Source: Undibacterium sp. YM2
GTDB taxonomy: Bacteria > Pseudomonadota > Gammaproteobacteria > Burkholderiales > Burkholderiaceae_D
Assembly (NCBI RefSeq): GCF_009937975.1
Contig: NZ_AP018441.1
Location: 3,038,001 to 3,102,000 of the forward strand
Direction: 5' to 3'
DNA length: 64,000 nucleotides
Part shown: one piece after another, positions 20,988-29,836 of the stretch
Layout of the letters: each line of letters opens with the position of its first letter
How positions within the stretch are numbered: position 1 is the stretch's first letter
The notes under the pieces: generated by a model
What the model was told of the DNA's origin: nothing
Databases searched by the model: none
What the model saw: only the letters and a program-made list of their open reading frames with translations
Program-made: the position numbers and the translations under genes

Positions 20988-21929
20988 ATGCGTAACCAAA
21001 TTTCAGCCCTGCTCGTCACCTGCATTGCAATCAGCTTACCTGCCTTTGCAGAAACTTATCCTCCTTCGGCCTATAAAGATGGCGCTGTAAAATGCATGCA
21101 AGTACGCAGCTATGATTGCGCAGAAAAAAACTGGAACCAATACATCAAAATGCGTCCCACCGACGCAAAAGCCATCGCCAGTCTGGCAATCACTTATCAT
21201 TGGGCAGACAAACCGGAGGCGAGTATCGTTCAGGCTGAAAAAGCCATCAGTATGGGAGAGGGCGCCTACGACTTGTTCGCTGCTTATTCAGAAAGCCTTG
21301 GAAAAACCGGTCGCATAGAAGAAGCCATAGGCTGGGGCTATAAAACACTGGCAATAATTCCCAGTCTGGTGAACGTGCGTGGCGACGTTGCGAAATATCT
21401 CGTCATGCGCAAGCGCGAATTTGAAGCCCTGGCCCTGCTCGCCTCATTCGATTCGTCACTGGAAGCACAGGGGCACGGCCATTATTTCGACGGCCAGCGC
21501 ATCGCCATTGAATCGTCATTGGAACGCCAGGGACAAACTGCCACCACAACGGTGAAAAGCATGCGCCTGCCAAAGACCAAAGAGCATTTTTACGCTCCTG
21601 TAAAGCTTGGCAACAACAAAATAGAAGCCTTTATGGTTGATACCGGCGCCACCAAAACCACGCTCAGCGACGATATGCTTAACGACTCCAAAGTGTCCTA
21701 CAAAGTGGTAAAACCGCTCGTTAATATGCAGACTGCGGATGGACGGATCATACAAGCCCGCGTCGTCACGATCGACAATATGAAAGTTGGTCCATTTGAA
21801 TTACGCAAAGTTACCGCCGCAGTGTGCAAAACCTGCCAGCCACTGCTGGGCCAGGGATCGCTGTCGCAATTCAATATGGCGTCTTCCAAGACGCAAGGAG
21901 TAGAATTTTTGACTTTGGAATTGCGTTAA
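20988..21929 (+). CDS. Secreted TPR-like protein with a retropepsin-like aspartic protease domain
   Basis: The start at 20988 gives 313 residues with a clean signal peptide (cleavage after about A21); an earlier in-frame start at 20940 would add 16 residues and bury it. Residues about 29-160 form helical repeats of TPR type. The C-terminal domain carries the aspartic protease motif F-M-V-D-T-G-A-T-K-T-T-L with catalytic Asp218, as in the clan AA, retropepsin-like bacterial family. One catalytic Asp per chain means it would act as a dimer in the periplasm. It is convergent with the giant coiled-coil gene and shares its terminator. The substrate is unknown. Confidence 0.82.
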   Translation: MRNQISALLVTCIAISLPAFAETYPPSAYKDGAVKCMQVRSYDCAEKNWNQYIKMRPTDAKAIASLAITYHWADKPEASIVQAEKAISMGEGAYDLFAAYSESLGKTGRIEEAIGWGYKTLAIIPSLVNVRGDVAKYLVMRKREFEALALLASFDSSLEAQGHGHYFDGQRIAIESSLERQGQTATTTVKSMRLPKTKEHFYAPVKLGNNKIEAFMVDTGATKTTLSDDMLNDSKVSYKVVKPLVNMQTADGRIIQARVVTIDNMKVGPFELRKVTAAVCKTCQPLLGQGSLSQFNMASSKTQGVEFLTLELR

Positions 21930-21977
21930 TTGCGTTAGTTACCTGCGCACATTAATCGCCCATTGCGATGCAATAGT

Positions 21978-22010
21978 TAAAAAGCCGCGCAAATTGCGCG
22001 GCTTTTTTTG
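21978..22010. terminator. Bidirectional intrinsic terminator
   Basis: AAAGCCGCGC pairs with GCGCGGCTTT around a 5-base loop, with a T-run on the plus strand and an A-run on the left side. It serves the aspartic protease gene and the convergent coiled-coil gene. Confidence 0.92.
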
Positions 22011-22028
22011 TCCAGGCGTTACTTCTAT

Positions 22029-25000
22029 TTAGCGACTACCCGCCAAAGCAAGCTGAGTAGCTGCAGCCTTACTGCCCTCGTCTGCCTGAGAGGGTGCTGG
22101 ATCAGCAGGAGCAGCCAACTCATAAGTCATGTGCAAGCCGCCATTCACTTTCTCGACTGGCGCAAGTTGTTCCAACACGGCCGTTTTTTGCGTCACTGCG
22201 CGGGAAGCTGTCGCGCCGCTCAACGCAAAATTACTGAAACCGGCAAAACCTGCAATACCAGCACACAACAACAAACCGGCGATGACAGATGGGCGCAGGC
22301 GGAAGCGTTTTTGTACTTCATCTTGCGGAGCTGTCGCATCATAAGCCACAGTGATCGGTGCTGCTGCCAGCATTTGCTCAACCTGTTGACGCCATTCTTC
22401 TGATGTTTGCCTGTTGCTAAGCAGTTTGGTGATCAAAGCTTGCGCCAGTTGTTCTGCTTCATGATGTTCGGCTTCCAGCGTTTGTTTCGCCATTTCTGCC
22501 TCAGCTTGCAACTCTTCTTGCTGTTGCTGGATCTGCAATCTGCTTTGCTCTTGCCATTCCCTGGCAGATGCCAACGCCTGTTCAATGAATGCCTGAGCAG
22601 CAGCTTGTTGCTCAGCACGTTGTTGCAACATGGCTTGCAGTTCTGCTTCGTCGGCAGCTTGTTTTTCCAGTTGCGCCTGCAAGGCTTTTTCATCGGCGAT
22701 ACGTTTTGCTGCCGCATCTGCCAATGCCTGTTGCTTTTGCTGGGTTTGAACTTCAACCGCAATTAATTGCTGCTGCAGCTCTTCTTGCAATGCCGCTTCC
22801 AATGACAATTGTTCTTCGAGTTTGGCTTGCAGCGCACCTTGCTCTTCCATGCGTTTGGCGATAGCAGCATTAAGTGCCTGTTCTTTTTCCAGCCTTTGTG
22901 CTTCAGCCGCTTCCAGTTTGGATGCCAGCTCAGCCTGCAATACTGCCTCTACTGCCAGGGCTTGCTCAGCCTGCTTGAGCAAGTCATTCTCTTTCTTTGT
23001 ACGTGCTGCAAAGCTTGCGGCCAAAGCCTGTTCTTTTTCCAGTCTCTGGACTTCAGCAGTTTGCAGTTTCGATGTGAATTCAGCTTTCAATTCTGCTTCC
23101 ACAGCCAATGCCTGCTCAGCGTGGGCCAGCAATATGTTTTCTTCTTCAACACGTGCGGCTATCGCTGCAGCCAGGGCTTGTTCTTTTTCCAGCCTTTGCG
23201 CTTCCAGGGTTTCAAGCTGGCTTTCTTCCAATAATTTGGCACGCAGTTCTGGCAGTGCTTGTTCATCGGCAGCGATTTGCAAAGCTGTGGCCTCTGCAAT
23301 TTCACGTTCCAGTGCCAGTTTTTCTTGTTCCAGGGCGTTAGCGATCAACAGTTGTTCTGCGCGTTGCTTGCTTTGTTCTGCCAATTCTGACTCCAGACGT
23401 ACGCGCTCTTCTGTCGCCGTAATGACCAGACGTTCAGCTTCCATTTTTTCTTCTATGAGGCGCAAGGCATCCTGCGTCATTTGCAGGCTATCCATCTCCA
23501 TCTGTCTTTGCTGCTGGATGGTGATGATTTCGCGCTGCGCCAGCTCTGCACGTTGTTGTTCCGCTTGCTGCAAGATGAACAATTCTTCAGCACGAGTCTG
23601 CGCTGCTTCAGTGGCTTGTTGCTCGGATATTGCCAGTGCATTTGCCAGCTCAGTTGCTTCTTTTTCGCTTTGCAACCTGGCCTGTATGGCGACATTGGCA
23701 TCTTGCTCTGCGTTGGCGCGAATTTCGCACAGGCTCAGGTATTCTTGCTCCGCCAGTTTGCGTTGCTCTGCTTCTTGCGCTGCTTTTTGTTCTGCCGCCA
23801 GTTTTTGCTGTACGAGGCTCAATGCTTCAAGCTCAGCAGAAGCGCGCTGGTTTTCTGTCATGGTCAGAGTTTCTGCTTCGCGCAATCTGGTTTCTGTCGC
23901 TTCTGCTGCCAGACGCTGCGCTTCTGCATGTTCAGCAGAACGGGCCAGCAAGGCTTGTTCAGCATTTGCCAGGCGCAAGGTGGCTTCCAGAGCTTCTTGC
24001 TCTTTATAGGCACGTTCGCTTGCGGCTTCGGCAAATTCACGTTCTATCGCCAATTTGGCTTGCAGGGTGATTTCCGCAGATTCTTCCTGTTCCAGTTTGG
24101 TTTTCAGTTCAGCACTGATTTGCTGTTCGACAGCAATTTTTTCCTGGCTGGCACGACTCAATTCCAGCAACAAAGCTGTTTTTTCTTCGAGTGCGACGGC
24201 TGCCTGGCGTTTGATCAATGCTTCCTGAGCCGCTTGTGCCAACCATTGTTTTTCAGTTTCATTGAATTTTTCTGCCAGTTCGCGTGCTTGGGCTTCAGCA
24301 GCCTGGCGCTCAGTGATCAATTTGTGTTGCGCTTGTTCTGCCACCAGACGCGCTTCTGCTTCTGCAGTAGCTGCCAGCTCTGCCTGTTGTTTGGCTGTCA
24401 GGCTGTCCAGTACCGCTTGTTCAGCAGCGATACGTTGTTGTTGTGCAGCCAACAATTCCTGCTCTTGTTGCAGACGTTGTGCCAGCAGCTCAGCCATGAG
24501 ACTTTGTGCATCAGCATGAGCAGCCAGTTCCTGGAACAGGGCTTTTTCTGATGCCAGGGTTGCCTCGGTTGCGGCGCGGATAATTTTTTCAGCACGGGCG
24601 CGAGCTTCAGCAAACTGTTGTGCCTCAGCTTCGCAGGACAAACGACTTTGCACGTCTGCGTGCGCTTCTTGTTCTGCCTGCAGTCTGGCTGCTGTGGTGT
24701 CCAGCAAGGCCTGATCATCTACCAGGCGTTGTTGCAAGACAGCGTCAAGTTCAGCAACTTTTTTATTCTTTTCAATGACCAGTTCGTGGGCTTTATGCTG
24801 GCTGGCAGCATAGGCTTGCGCCTGGATTTGTAAGGCTTGTTCAGCTTGCAATTTGGCGGCTGCCAATTCATTGGCTTCTTGCTCTGCCCTGGCCCTGACT
24901 GCTGCAGCCTGTGCATGTTGCTGTTCTGCTTTTGCTCTGGCAGCGGCTGCTTCTGTGGCAATTTGTTCTGCGGCAAGTTTTTCTGTTGCAGCTTTTGCTT

Positions 25001-27749
25001 CCAACTCTGCAGCATCAGCTTTTCGTTTTTCCAGCCTGGCTTGCTCCTCAAGAGCCATCGCTGCCTGCTGCTGCGATTTGGCTTTTTCCTGTTCAAGTTG
25101 CGTCAATTGAGTAGCAGCTTTCACCCTTGCTGCAGCGGCAGTTGCCGCTTGTTGTTCAGCCTTGGCTTGTTGATTGTTTTGCTCCAGCAGTTTTTTTTCT
25201 TCTGCGACCTTGCTTTCCATCGCAGCACGCAAAGCTTGCTCAGATTGCAGACGGGCCAGGTGCTGGTCACGTTGTTCTTGCTCTACCGCTGCCTTGGCTT
25301 GCAATTCTGCTGTCAGGCGTTTTTCTGCTTCCAGTTTTTGCTGAACCAGGTTCAGGGCTTTTTGCTCGGACTCTGCACGCAAGCGCAAAGTCTTGCCCAG
25401 CTCCTCAGCCTCTACTGCCTTGGTTTGTGCCAGTACTGCAGACTGCTTTTGCAAATCTGCATGTTCCTGCATTTTTTGCAGGCGTACTTGTTCAGCGGCA
25501 ATCATGGCTTGACGCGCCGCACGGGCTTCGGCCTCTTGCTGTTGGCGTGCGTTCAGGACGTCAGTATGCTCACGGTCAGCATGCGCACGGGCAATAACTT
25601 GCTCGGCGGCTGTTTTTTCAGCCTCCAGTTTTTCCTGAGCAGCTCTTGCCGCCTGCTTTTCTGCTTCCAGACGCATTTGTTCTGCACGCGCCATTTCTGT
25701 GGCTTGATGGCTAATCAGCAAAGCGACCTTGGCTGCCTTGCATTGCGCATCTTTTTGCAGCTCTGTTTGTTCCAGAGTAGTTTTTTCAGCATCGAGTTTC
25801 GCTTCCAGCGCCAGTCTTTCTTCGCGTTCAGCTTGCTCCCTGGCGGCGGCAATTGCCTTGGCCTCCTCTTCTGCGCGTAACCTGGCTTCAGCTTCTTGCT
25901 GGGCGGCTTGTTCAAGTTGCAGTTTTTCCTGGGTTGCCTTCAGCACTTGTTGCACTGCATTGGCACGGCGACGTTCTGCCTGTAGTTTTTCTTCCTGAAG
26001 TTCCATCGCTTTCACCTCATCATTAGTGCGTTGCTGTTGGACGCGCAGAAGTTCGCTGGCATCTTGATTTTTTCTGGCAGCGGCTGCGGCCATTTTTTGC
26101 TGCAATTCCACCTGCTCCATGGTTTTTTCCAGGTTCAGTTTTTCTGCCACACATTCTGATTCCTGAGCGATGCGACGGGCATGCTCTGCCTGTTCTTGCA
26201 GACGCAAGAGTTCGGCATGAGATTGCTCTGCCTTGGCCAGGGCTTCTGCTTCTTCTGTCATTTTGCGCTCAGCAGCCAATTTCTCTTGCAAGGCGGCAGC
26301 AGCTTTTTGTTCTGCTGCAGCGCGCATTTTTTCAGCCATCATCAATTCCTGGGCTTTTTTTGCTTTATCTGCGGCAGCCAGATTGGCGCGTTTCAGCAAT
26401 TCAGCCTGGAATGCGCTAGCGCTTAAGGCTTGTTGTTCAGAATCGGCTTTTTCACGGGCATCTTGTACTGCCTGTTTTTCGATCTCCAGGCGCTCTTTGG
26501 CCAGCTTGGCAGCGCGTTGCTCTTCAGCGACGCGCTGACGGGCATTGTCGGCAGCTTCTTGCTCAGCCAGACGGCGTTGGCGTGCTTCTTCTGCCAATGC
26601 GGCTTCAGCAGCTTGTCTCGCGCGTGCCTGCAGGTCGGCTTGCTGTTCGTTTTCTATGCGCGTCATGGCAGTTGATTGCAGTTCGCGCTCTGCGCGTATG
26701 CGCGACTCAGTCACCATGCGAATTTTGTCTTCTGCTTCACGACGGGCCTGTGCTGTCGCAGCAGCAATTTTCTCTGCCTGTTCGCGTTTGTTGGCAGCAA
26801 TGCGCAAGTCTTCTTCTGACTGCATGCGCAACTGTATGGCTTCTGCTGCCTTTCTTTCAGACTCCATTCTGGCTTGGGCAATTGCCTCTTGACCTTGCTC
26901 CAAGGCAACGCGCGCCAGTGCATCTTCACGGGCGCGCAATTCCACTGGCGCGCGATTGATGGCATATTCCAACGCCATGGCTTCTGCCTGGTCGCGTTCT
27001 TTGCTGATTTGCAGGGATTCGCTGCGGACTTTGGCGAGCATTTCTGCCGTTTCACGGGCTTCGCGGTCGCGTTTTTCACGTTCGCGTGCCAGTTCAGTGA
27101 TACGGGCATCAGCGCGGGCGCGTTCTTCTGCCTGTTGGCGTGCAGATTGGGATGCGGCAAAGCGTTCTGCAGCCCAGTTGCGGGCATTGGCAGTTTGCGT
27201 TGCGAGTTTTTCTGCTTCGGCATGGGCTTGAGAAGCCAGTTCTGACTCAGCCTTGAACTGATGCTCGGCTTTTTCTATGGCTTGTTGTTCGAGTTTGGCG
27301 CGTTGTTCTGATTGTTCACGGGCCCGTGACTCTATCAGTGCGCGTTCTTGCAGATTCCTGGTTTCTTCGGCGGTGGCAGCTATTCTGGCTTCACTGGCAG
27401 CACGTGACTGGCGTTCTGCCATCAGTTTTGCCTGTGCAACGGCAATGGCTTCTTGTTCCAGTGCCAGTTTGCGCTGCGCCAGTTCGGCGGACTCTGCTTC
27501 TGCCTGCGCCCTGGTTTCTGCCAGTGCCCTGGCTTGCGATTCTGCTTTCAGCCTTGTTTCAGCTGCTACGGTGGCCCTGGCTTCTGCCTCTACCCGTGCG
27601 ATGGCTTCACGAATACCTTTCACATCGATGCGTGTGTTGGACTCAATTGCCTCGTCTGGTGGCAAATAATTGTCCTTGCGGTCGCCATGGCGATCGAGGG
27701 AGTAATCTCCCAGAGATAATTTATTTAACAACGCCTGATTGCTGTCCAT
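22029..27749 (-). CDS. Giant (1906-aa) coiled-coil protein with a single C-terminal membrane anchor
   Basis: I recognise no enzyme or known domain. After about 45 polar N-terminal residues, nearly 1,750 residues are made of Ala, Glu, Gln, Lys, Arg and Leu with almost no Gly or Pro, in motifs such as A-E-Q-x-A and A-x-A-R-A-x-A-E, which means one long alpha-helical coiled coil. Residues about 1518-1717 hold four 50-residue tandem repeats. One hydrophobic segment lies at about 1821-1844, preceded by basic residues (K-R-F-R-L-R), leaving a 62-residue tail. With no signal peptide, the rod should be cytoplasmic and the tail periplasmic. If fully extended at 0.15 nm per residue the rod would be about 260 nm. 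AGGAG precedes the ATG at 27749. It seems to be a one-gene unit. Confidence 0.88.
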   Translation of the reverse strand: MDSNQALLNKLSLGDYSLDRHGDRKDNYLPPDEAIESNTRIDVKGIREAIARVEAEARATVAAETRLKAESQARALAETRAQAEAESAELAQRKLALEQEAIAVAQAKLMAERQSRAASEARIAATAEETRNLQERALIESRAREQSEQRAKLEQQAIEKAEHQFKAESELASQAHAEAEKLATQTANARNWAAERFAASQSARQQAEERARADARITELAREREKRDREARETAEMLAKVRSESLQISKERDQAEAMALEYAINRAPVELRAREDALARVALEQGQEAIAQARMESERKAAEAIQLRMQSEEDLRIAANKREQAEKIAAATAQARREAEDKIRMVTESRIRAERELQSTAMTRIENEQQADLQARARQAAEAALAEEARQRRLAEQEAADNARQRVAEEQRAAKLAKERLEIEKQAVQDAREKADSEQQALSASAFQAELLKRANLAAADKAKKAQELMMAEKMRAAAEQKAAAALQEKLAAERKMTEEAEALAKAEQSHAELLRLQEQAEHARRIAQESECVAEKLNLEKTMEQVELQQKMAAAAARKNQDASELLRVQQQRTNDEVKAMELQEEKLQAERRRANAVQQVLKATQEKLQLEQAAQQEAEARLRAEEEAKAIAAAREQAEREERLALEAKLDAEKTTLEQTELQKDAQCKAAKVALLISHQATEMARAEQMRLEAEKQAARAAQEKLEAEKTAAEQVIARAHADREHTDVLNARQQQEAEARAARQAMIAAEQVRLQKMQEHADLQKQSAVLAQTKAVEAEELGKTLRLRAESEQKALNLVQQKLEAEKRLTAELQAKAAVEQEQRDQHLARLQSEQALRAAMESKVAEEKKLLEQNNQQAKAEQQAATAAAARVKAATQLTQLEQEKAKSQQQAAMALEEQARLEKRKADAAELEAKAATEKLAAEQIATEAAAARAKAEQQHAQAAAVRARAEQEANELAAAKLQAEQALQIQAQAYAASQHKAHELVIEKNKKVAELDAVLQQRLVDDQALLDTTAARLQAEQEAHADVQSRLSCEAEAQQFAEARARAEKIIRAATEATLASEKALFQELAAHADAQSLMAELLAQRLQQEQELLAAQQQRIAAEQAVLDSLTAKQQAELAATAEAEARLVAEQAQHKLITERQAAEAQARELAEKFNETEKQWLAQAAQEALIKRQAAVALEEKTALLLELSRASQEKIAVEQQISAELKTKLEQEESAEITLQAKLAIEREFAEAASERAYKEQEALEATLRLANAEQALLARSAEHAEAQRLAAEATETRLREAETLTMTENQRASAELEALSLVQQKLAAEQKAAQEAEQRKLAEQEYLSLCEIRANAEQDANVAIQARLQSEKEATELANALAISEQQATEAAQTRAEELFILQQAEQQRAELAQREIITIQQQRQMEMDSLQMTQDALRLIEEKMEAERLVITATEERVRLESELAEQSKQRAEQLLIANALEQEKLALEREIAEATALQIAADEQALPELRAKLLEESQLETLEAQRLEKEQALAAAIAARVEEENILLAHAEQALAVEAELKAEFTSKLQTAEVQRLEKEQALAASFAARTKKENDLLKQAEQALAVEAVLQAELASKLEAAEAQRLEKEQALNAAIAKRMEEQGALQAKLEEQLSLEAALQEELQQQLIAVEVQTQQKQQALADAAAKRIADEKALQAQLEKQAADEAELQAMLQQRAEQQAAAQAFIEQALASAREWQEQSRLQIQQQQEELQAEAEMAKQTLEAEHHEAEQLAQALITKLLSNRQTSEEWRQQVEQMLAAAPITVAYDATAPQDEVQKRFRLRPSVIAGLLLCAGIAGFAGFSNFALSGATASRAVTQKTAVLEQLAPVEKVNGGLHMTYELAAPADPAPSQADEGSKAAATQLALAGSR
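22599..23198 (-). repeat. Four tandem 150-bp repeats inside the giant coiled-coil gene
   Basis: Residues 1518-1717 divide into four units of exactly 50 residues. The first three begin Q-R-L-E-K-E-Q-A-L; the fourth begins Q-T-Q-Q-K-Q-Q-A-L. Units 1 and 2 also share E-Q-A-L-A-V-E-A, and similarity falls towards unit 4. At DNA level a TGTTCTTTTTCCAG segment recurs on the plus strand in each of the first three units. Fifty residues equal two hendecads plus four heptads, a spacing compatible with a continuous coiled coil. Confidence 0.8.
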
Positions 27750-27954
27750 TTATGCACTCCTGATCTGATAGTCGTTCACCGTCATCGCGGGCCCTGCCAT
27801 GCCGGAACTTCTTATACTGGATTATCAATCAAGAAAAATTTGATGATGGCTGGAGCAGAAGTGGAAAAACACCTCAATTCCTGATTTATCCGTTTCCCTT
27901 AATGCTGGCTGGGACGTAAAATAGCGGTCAACTCAACATTGCCGGAGAATTACC

Positions 27955-28587
27955 TTGAACGAACTCGTTACCGAAATCAGACACCCGCTGGTGCAACACA
28001 AGCTGACCCTCATGCGCAGCAAAGACACGCCGACGGATAATTTCCGCCGTCTGTTGCGTGAAATCAGCCAGATGCTGGCCTATGAAGTAACCCGTGATCT
28101 GCCGATTGAACTGGTCAAGATCGAGACACCGATCACCACCATTGATGCCCCAACCATCAGCGGCAAAAAACTGTGCGTAATCTCGGTATTGCGCGCTGGC
28201 AATGGCATCCTGGATGGCATGCTGGATTTGCTGCCAAATGCACGTGTAGGCCATATCGGCCTGTACCGCGACCCTGAAACTTTGGAACCAGTTGAGTACT
28301 ACTTCAAGGTGCCGGAAGATATTGCGGAACGCCTGGTGATCGTGGTTGACCCCATGCTGGCAACTGGCAACTCAGCCGCTGCCGCCATTTCCCGCCTGAA
28401 ACTGCGTGGCGCGACGACGATCAAATTCGTGTGCCTGCTGGCTGCCCCGGAAGGTATCAAGGTCATGAATGCGGCCCATCCTGATGTACCTATCGTGACT
28501 GCTTCAATTGATGACCATCTCAATGAACATGGTTATATCGTGCCTGGCCTGGGCGATGCCGGTGACCGTTTGTTTGGTACAAAATAA
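27955..28587 (+). CDS. upp: Uracil phosphoribosyltransferase
   Basis: The 210-residue product has the PRPP-binding loop [11 protein letters not shown] and the UPRTase C-terminal [11 protein letters not shown]. It salvages uracil to UMP. The start is a TTG at 27955, with GGAGA ending 6 bases before it; no upstream ATG fits, and the N-terminus ([15 protein letters not shown]) matches the family. It is followed 43 bp later by the aminotransferase gene and is divergent from the coiled-coil gene. Confidence 0.95.
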   Translation: MNELVTEIRHPLVQHKLTLMRSKDTPTDNFRRLLREISQMLAYEVTRDLPIELVKIETPITTIDAPTISGKKLCVISVLRAGNGILDGMLDLLPNARVGHIGLYRDPETLEPVEYYFKVPEDIAERLVIVVDPMLATGNSAAAAISRLKLRGATTIKFVCLLAAPEGIKVMNAAHPDVPIVTASIDDHLNEHGYIVPGLGDAGDRLFGTK

Positions 28588-28630
28588 TCGTTTTATATCA
28601 ATCGCTTATAGTTTTTGAAGAGTTTCACTG

Positions 28631-29797
28631 ATGACGACTACTGCCCGCTTCGTACCTGAGTCTAAATTGCCCGAAGTGGGCACCACCATCTTTTCAGTGA
28701 TGTCTGCCCTGGCAGCAGAGAAAAAAGCGGTCAATCTTGGTCAGGGCTTCCCTGACTTTAGCTGCGACCCTGCTCTGCCTGCTCTGGTAGCACAGGCCAT
28801 GACGGATAATTACAATCAATATCCGCCGATGCCAGGCATGCCGCAGTTGCGCGAGCAAATAGCCACCAAGATCAAGAACATCTATGGTCACGCTTATGAT
28901 GTGAATACTGAAATCACCGTCACTGCTGGCGCGACCCAGGGTATTTTGACCATCTTGCTGGCCTGCGTACATGCAGGTGATGAAGTCATTGTCATAGAAC
29001 CTGCATATGACAGCTATGTATCCAGTATCAAGCTGGCAGGCGGTGTGCCAGTATTTGTCAGCATGGAACTGGGTGAAAATGGCTATACCATTCCCTGGGA
29101 TAAAGTAAAAGCCAGCATCACTGACAAGACCCGTTTGCTGATGCTGAATTCACCGCACAACCCTACCGGATCGGTGCTAAGCGTGGATGACATCGCCACC
29201 TTGACAGATATCGTACGCGACACCAAGGTCTTGATCGCCTCAGACGAAGTGTATGAGCATATGGTATTTGACGGACAGCGCCATGAATCGCTGTCGCGTT
29301 ACCCTGAACTGGCCGAGCGCAGCTTTATCATTTCCAGCTTTGGCAAAACGTATCATGTGACAGGCTGGAAAGTTGGCTATGTAACGGCACCGGCAGCACT
29401 GATGGCAGAGTTCCGCAAGGTCCATCAATACAATGTCTTTACCGTCAATACACCTATGCAGGTGGGACTGGCGCAGTATATGAGCAAGCCTGCTCCGTAT
29501 CTGGAGCTATCGGACTTTTATCAAAAGAAACGTGACCTGTTCAGGGCCGGCCTGGCCAATTCACGCTTGCGCTTGCTGCCATGTGCTGGCACTTATTTCC
29601 AGTCGGTTGATTATTCAGCAGTTTCCGACATGACTGAACTGGAATTTGCCCGCTGGCTGACGACTGAGATTGGTGTGGCAGCCATCCCGGTTTCTGCTTT
29701 TTATCAGCAAGGCAAGGAATCTGGCATCGTGCGTTTTTGCTTTGCCAAGCAGGATACTACCCTGCAAGACGCCTTGCAGCGCCTGCAAAACATTTAA
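28631..29797 (+). CDS. PLP-dependent aminotransferase, methionine aminotransferase (YbdL)-like
   Basis: The 388-residue enzyme is a class I fold-type I aminotransferase: N-S-P-H-N-P-T-G near 174-180, Asp205 in A-S-D-E-V-Y, and the PLP lysine Lys239 in S-S-F-G-K-T. The wording G-Q-G-F-P-D-F and T-A-G-A-T-Q-G-I matches the YbdL / kynurenine aminotransferase group, which prefers methionine and aromatic amino acids. It probably returns 2-oxo-4-methylthiobutyrate to methionine, but substrate choice is inferred. It may be cotranscribed with upp, and a terminator follows. Confidence 0.88.
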   Translation: MTTTARFVPESKLPEVGTTIFSVMSALAAEKKAVNLGQGFPDFSCDPALPALVAQAMTDNYNQYPPMPGMPQLREQIATKIKNIYGHAYDVNTEITVTAGATQGILTILLACVHAGDEVIVIEPAYDSYVSSIKLAGGVPVFVSMELGENGYTIPWDKVKASITDKTRLLMLNSPHNPTGSVLSVDDIATLTDIVRDTKVLIASDEVYEHMVFDGQRHESLSRYPELAERSFIISSFGKTYHVTGWKVGYVTAPAALMAEFRKVHQYNVFTVNTPMQVGLAQYMSKPAPYLELSDFYQKKRDLFRAGLANSRLRLLPCAGTYFQSVDYSAVSDMTELEFARWLTTEIGVAAIPVSAFYQQGKESGIVRFCFAKQDTTLQDALQRLQNI

Positions 29798-29807
29798 TTC
29801 CCATTAC

Positions 29808-29836
29808 AAGACCTGAGCAAATACTCAGGTCTTTGC
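29808..29836 (+). terminator. Intrinsic terminator after the aminotransferase gene
   Basis: AAGACCTGAG pairs with CTCAGGTCTT around a 6-base loop, followed by a short T-run. The right arm overlaps the last codons of the convergent DUF3999 gene. Confidence 0.7.

Noticed and set aside
22599..23198. CRISPR-like or transposon-derived repeat
   Set aside because: The 150-bp units are in-frame coding repeats with gradual divergence, with no spacers or terminal inverted repeats.
22822..25880. Long Cys/Ser/Ala- and Phe/Leu-rich frames on the plus strand opposite the coiled-coil gene (22822-24009, 23481-24551, 24837-25880)
   Set aside because: The Glu/Gln/Ala codons of the coiled coil give Cys, Leu and Ser codons on the other strand; these frames are expected shadows.
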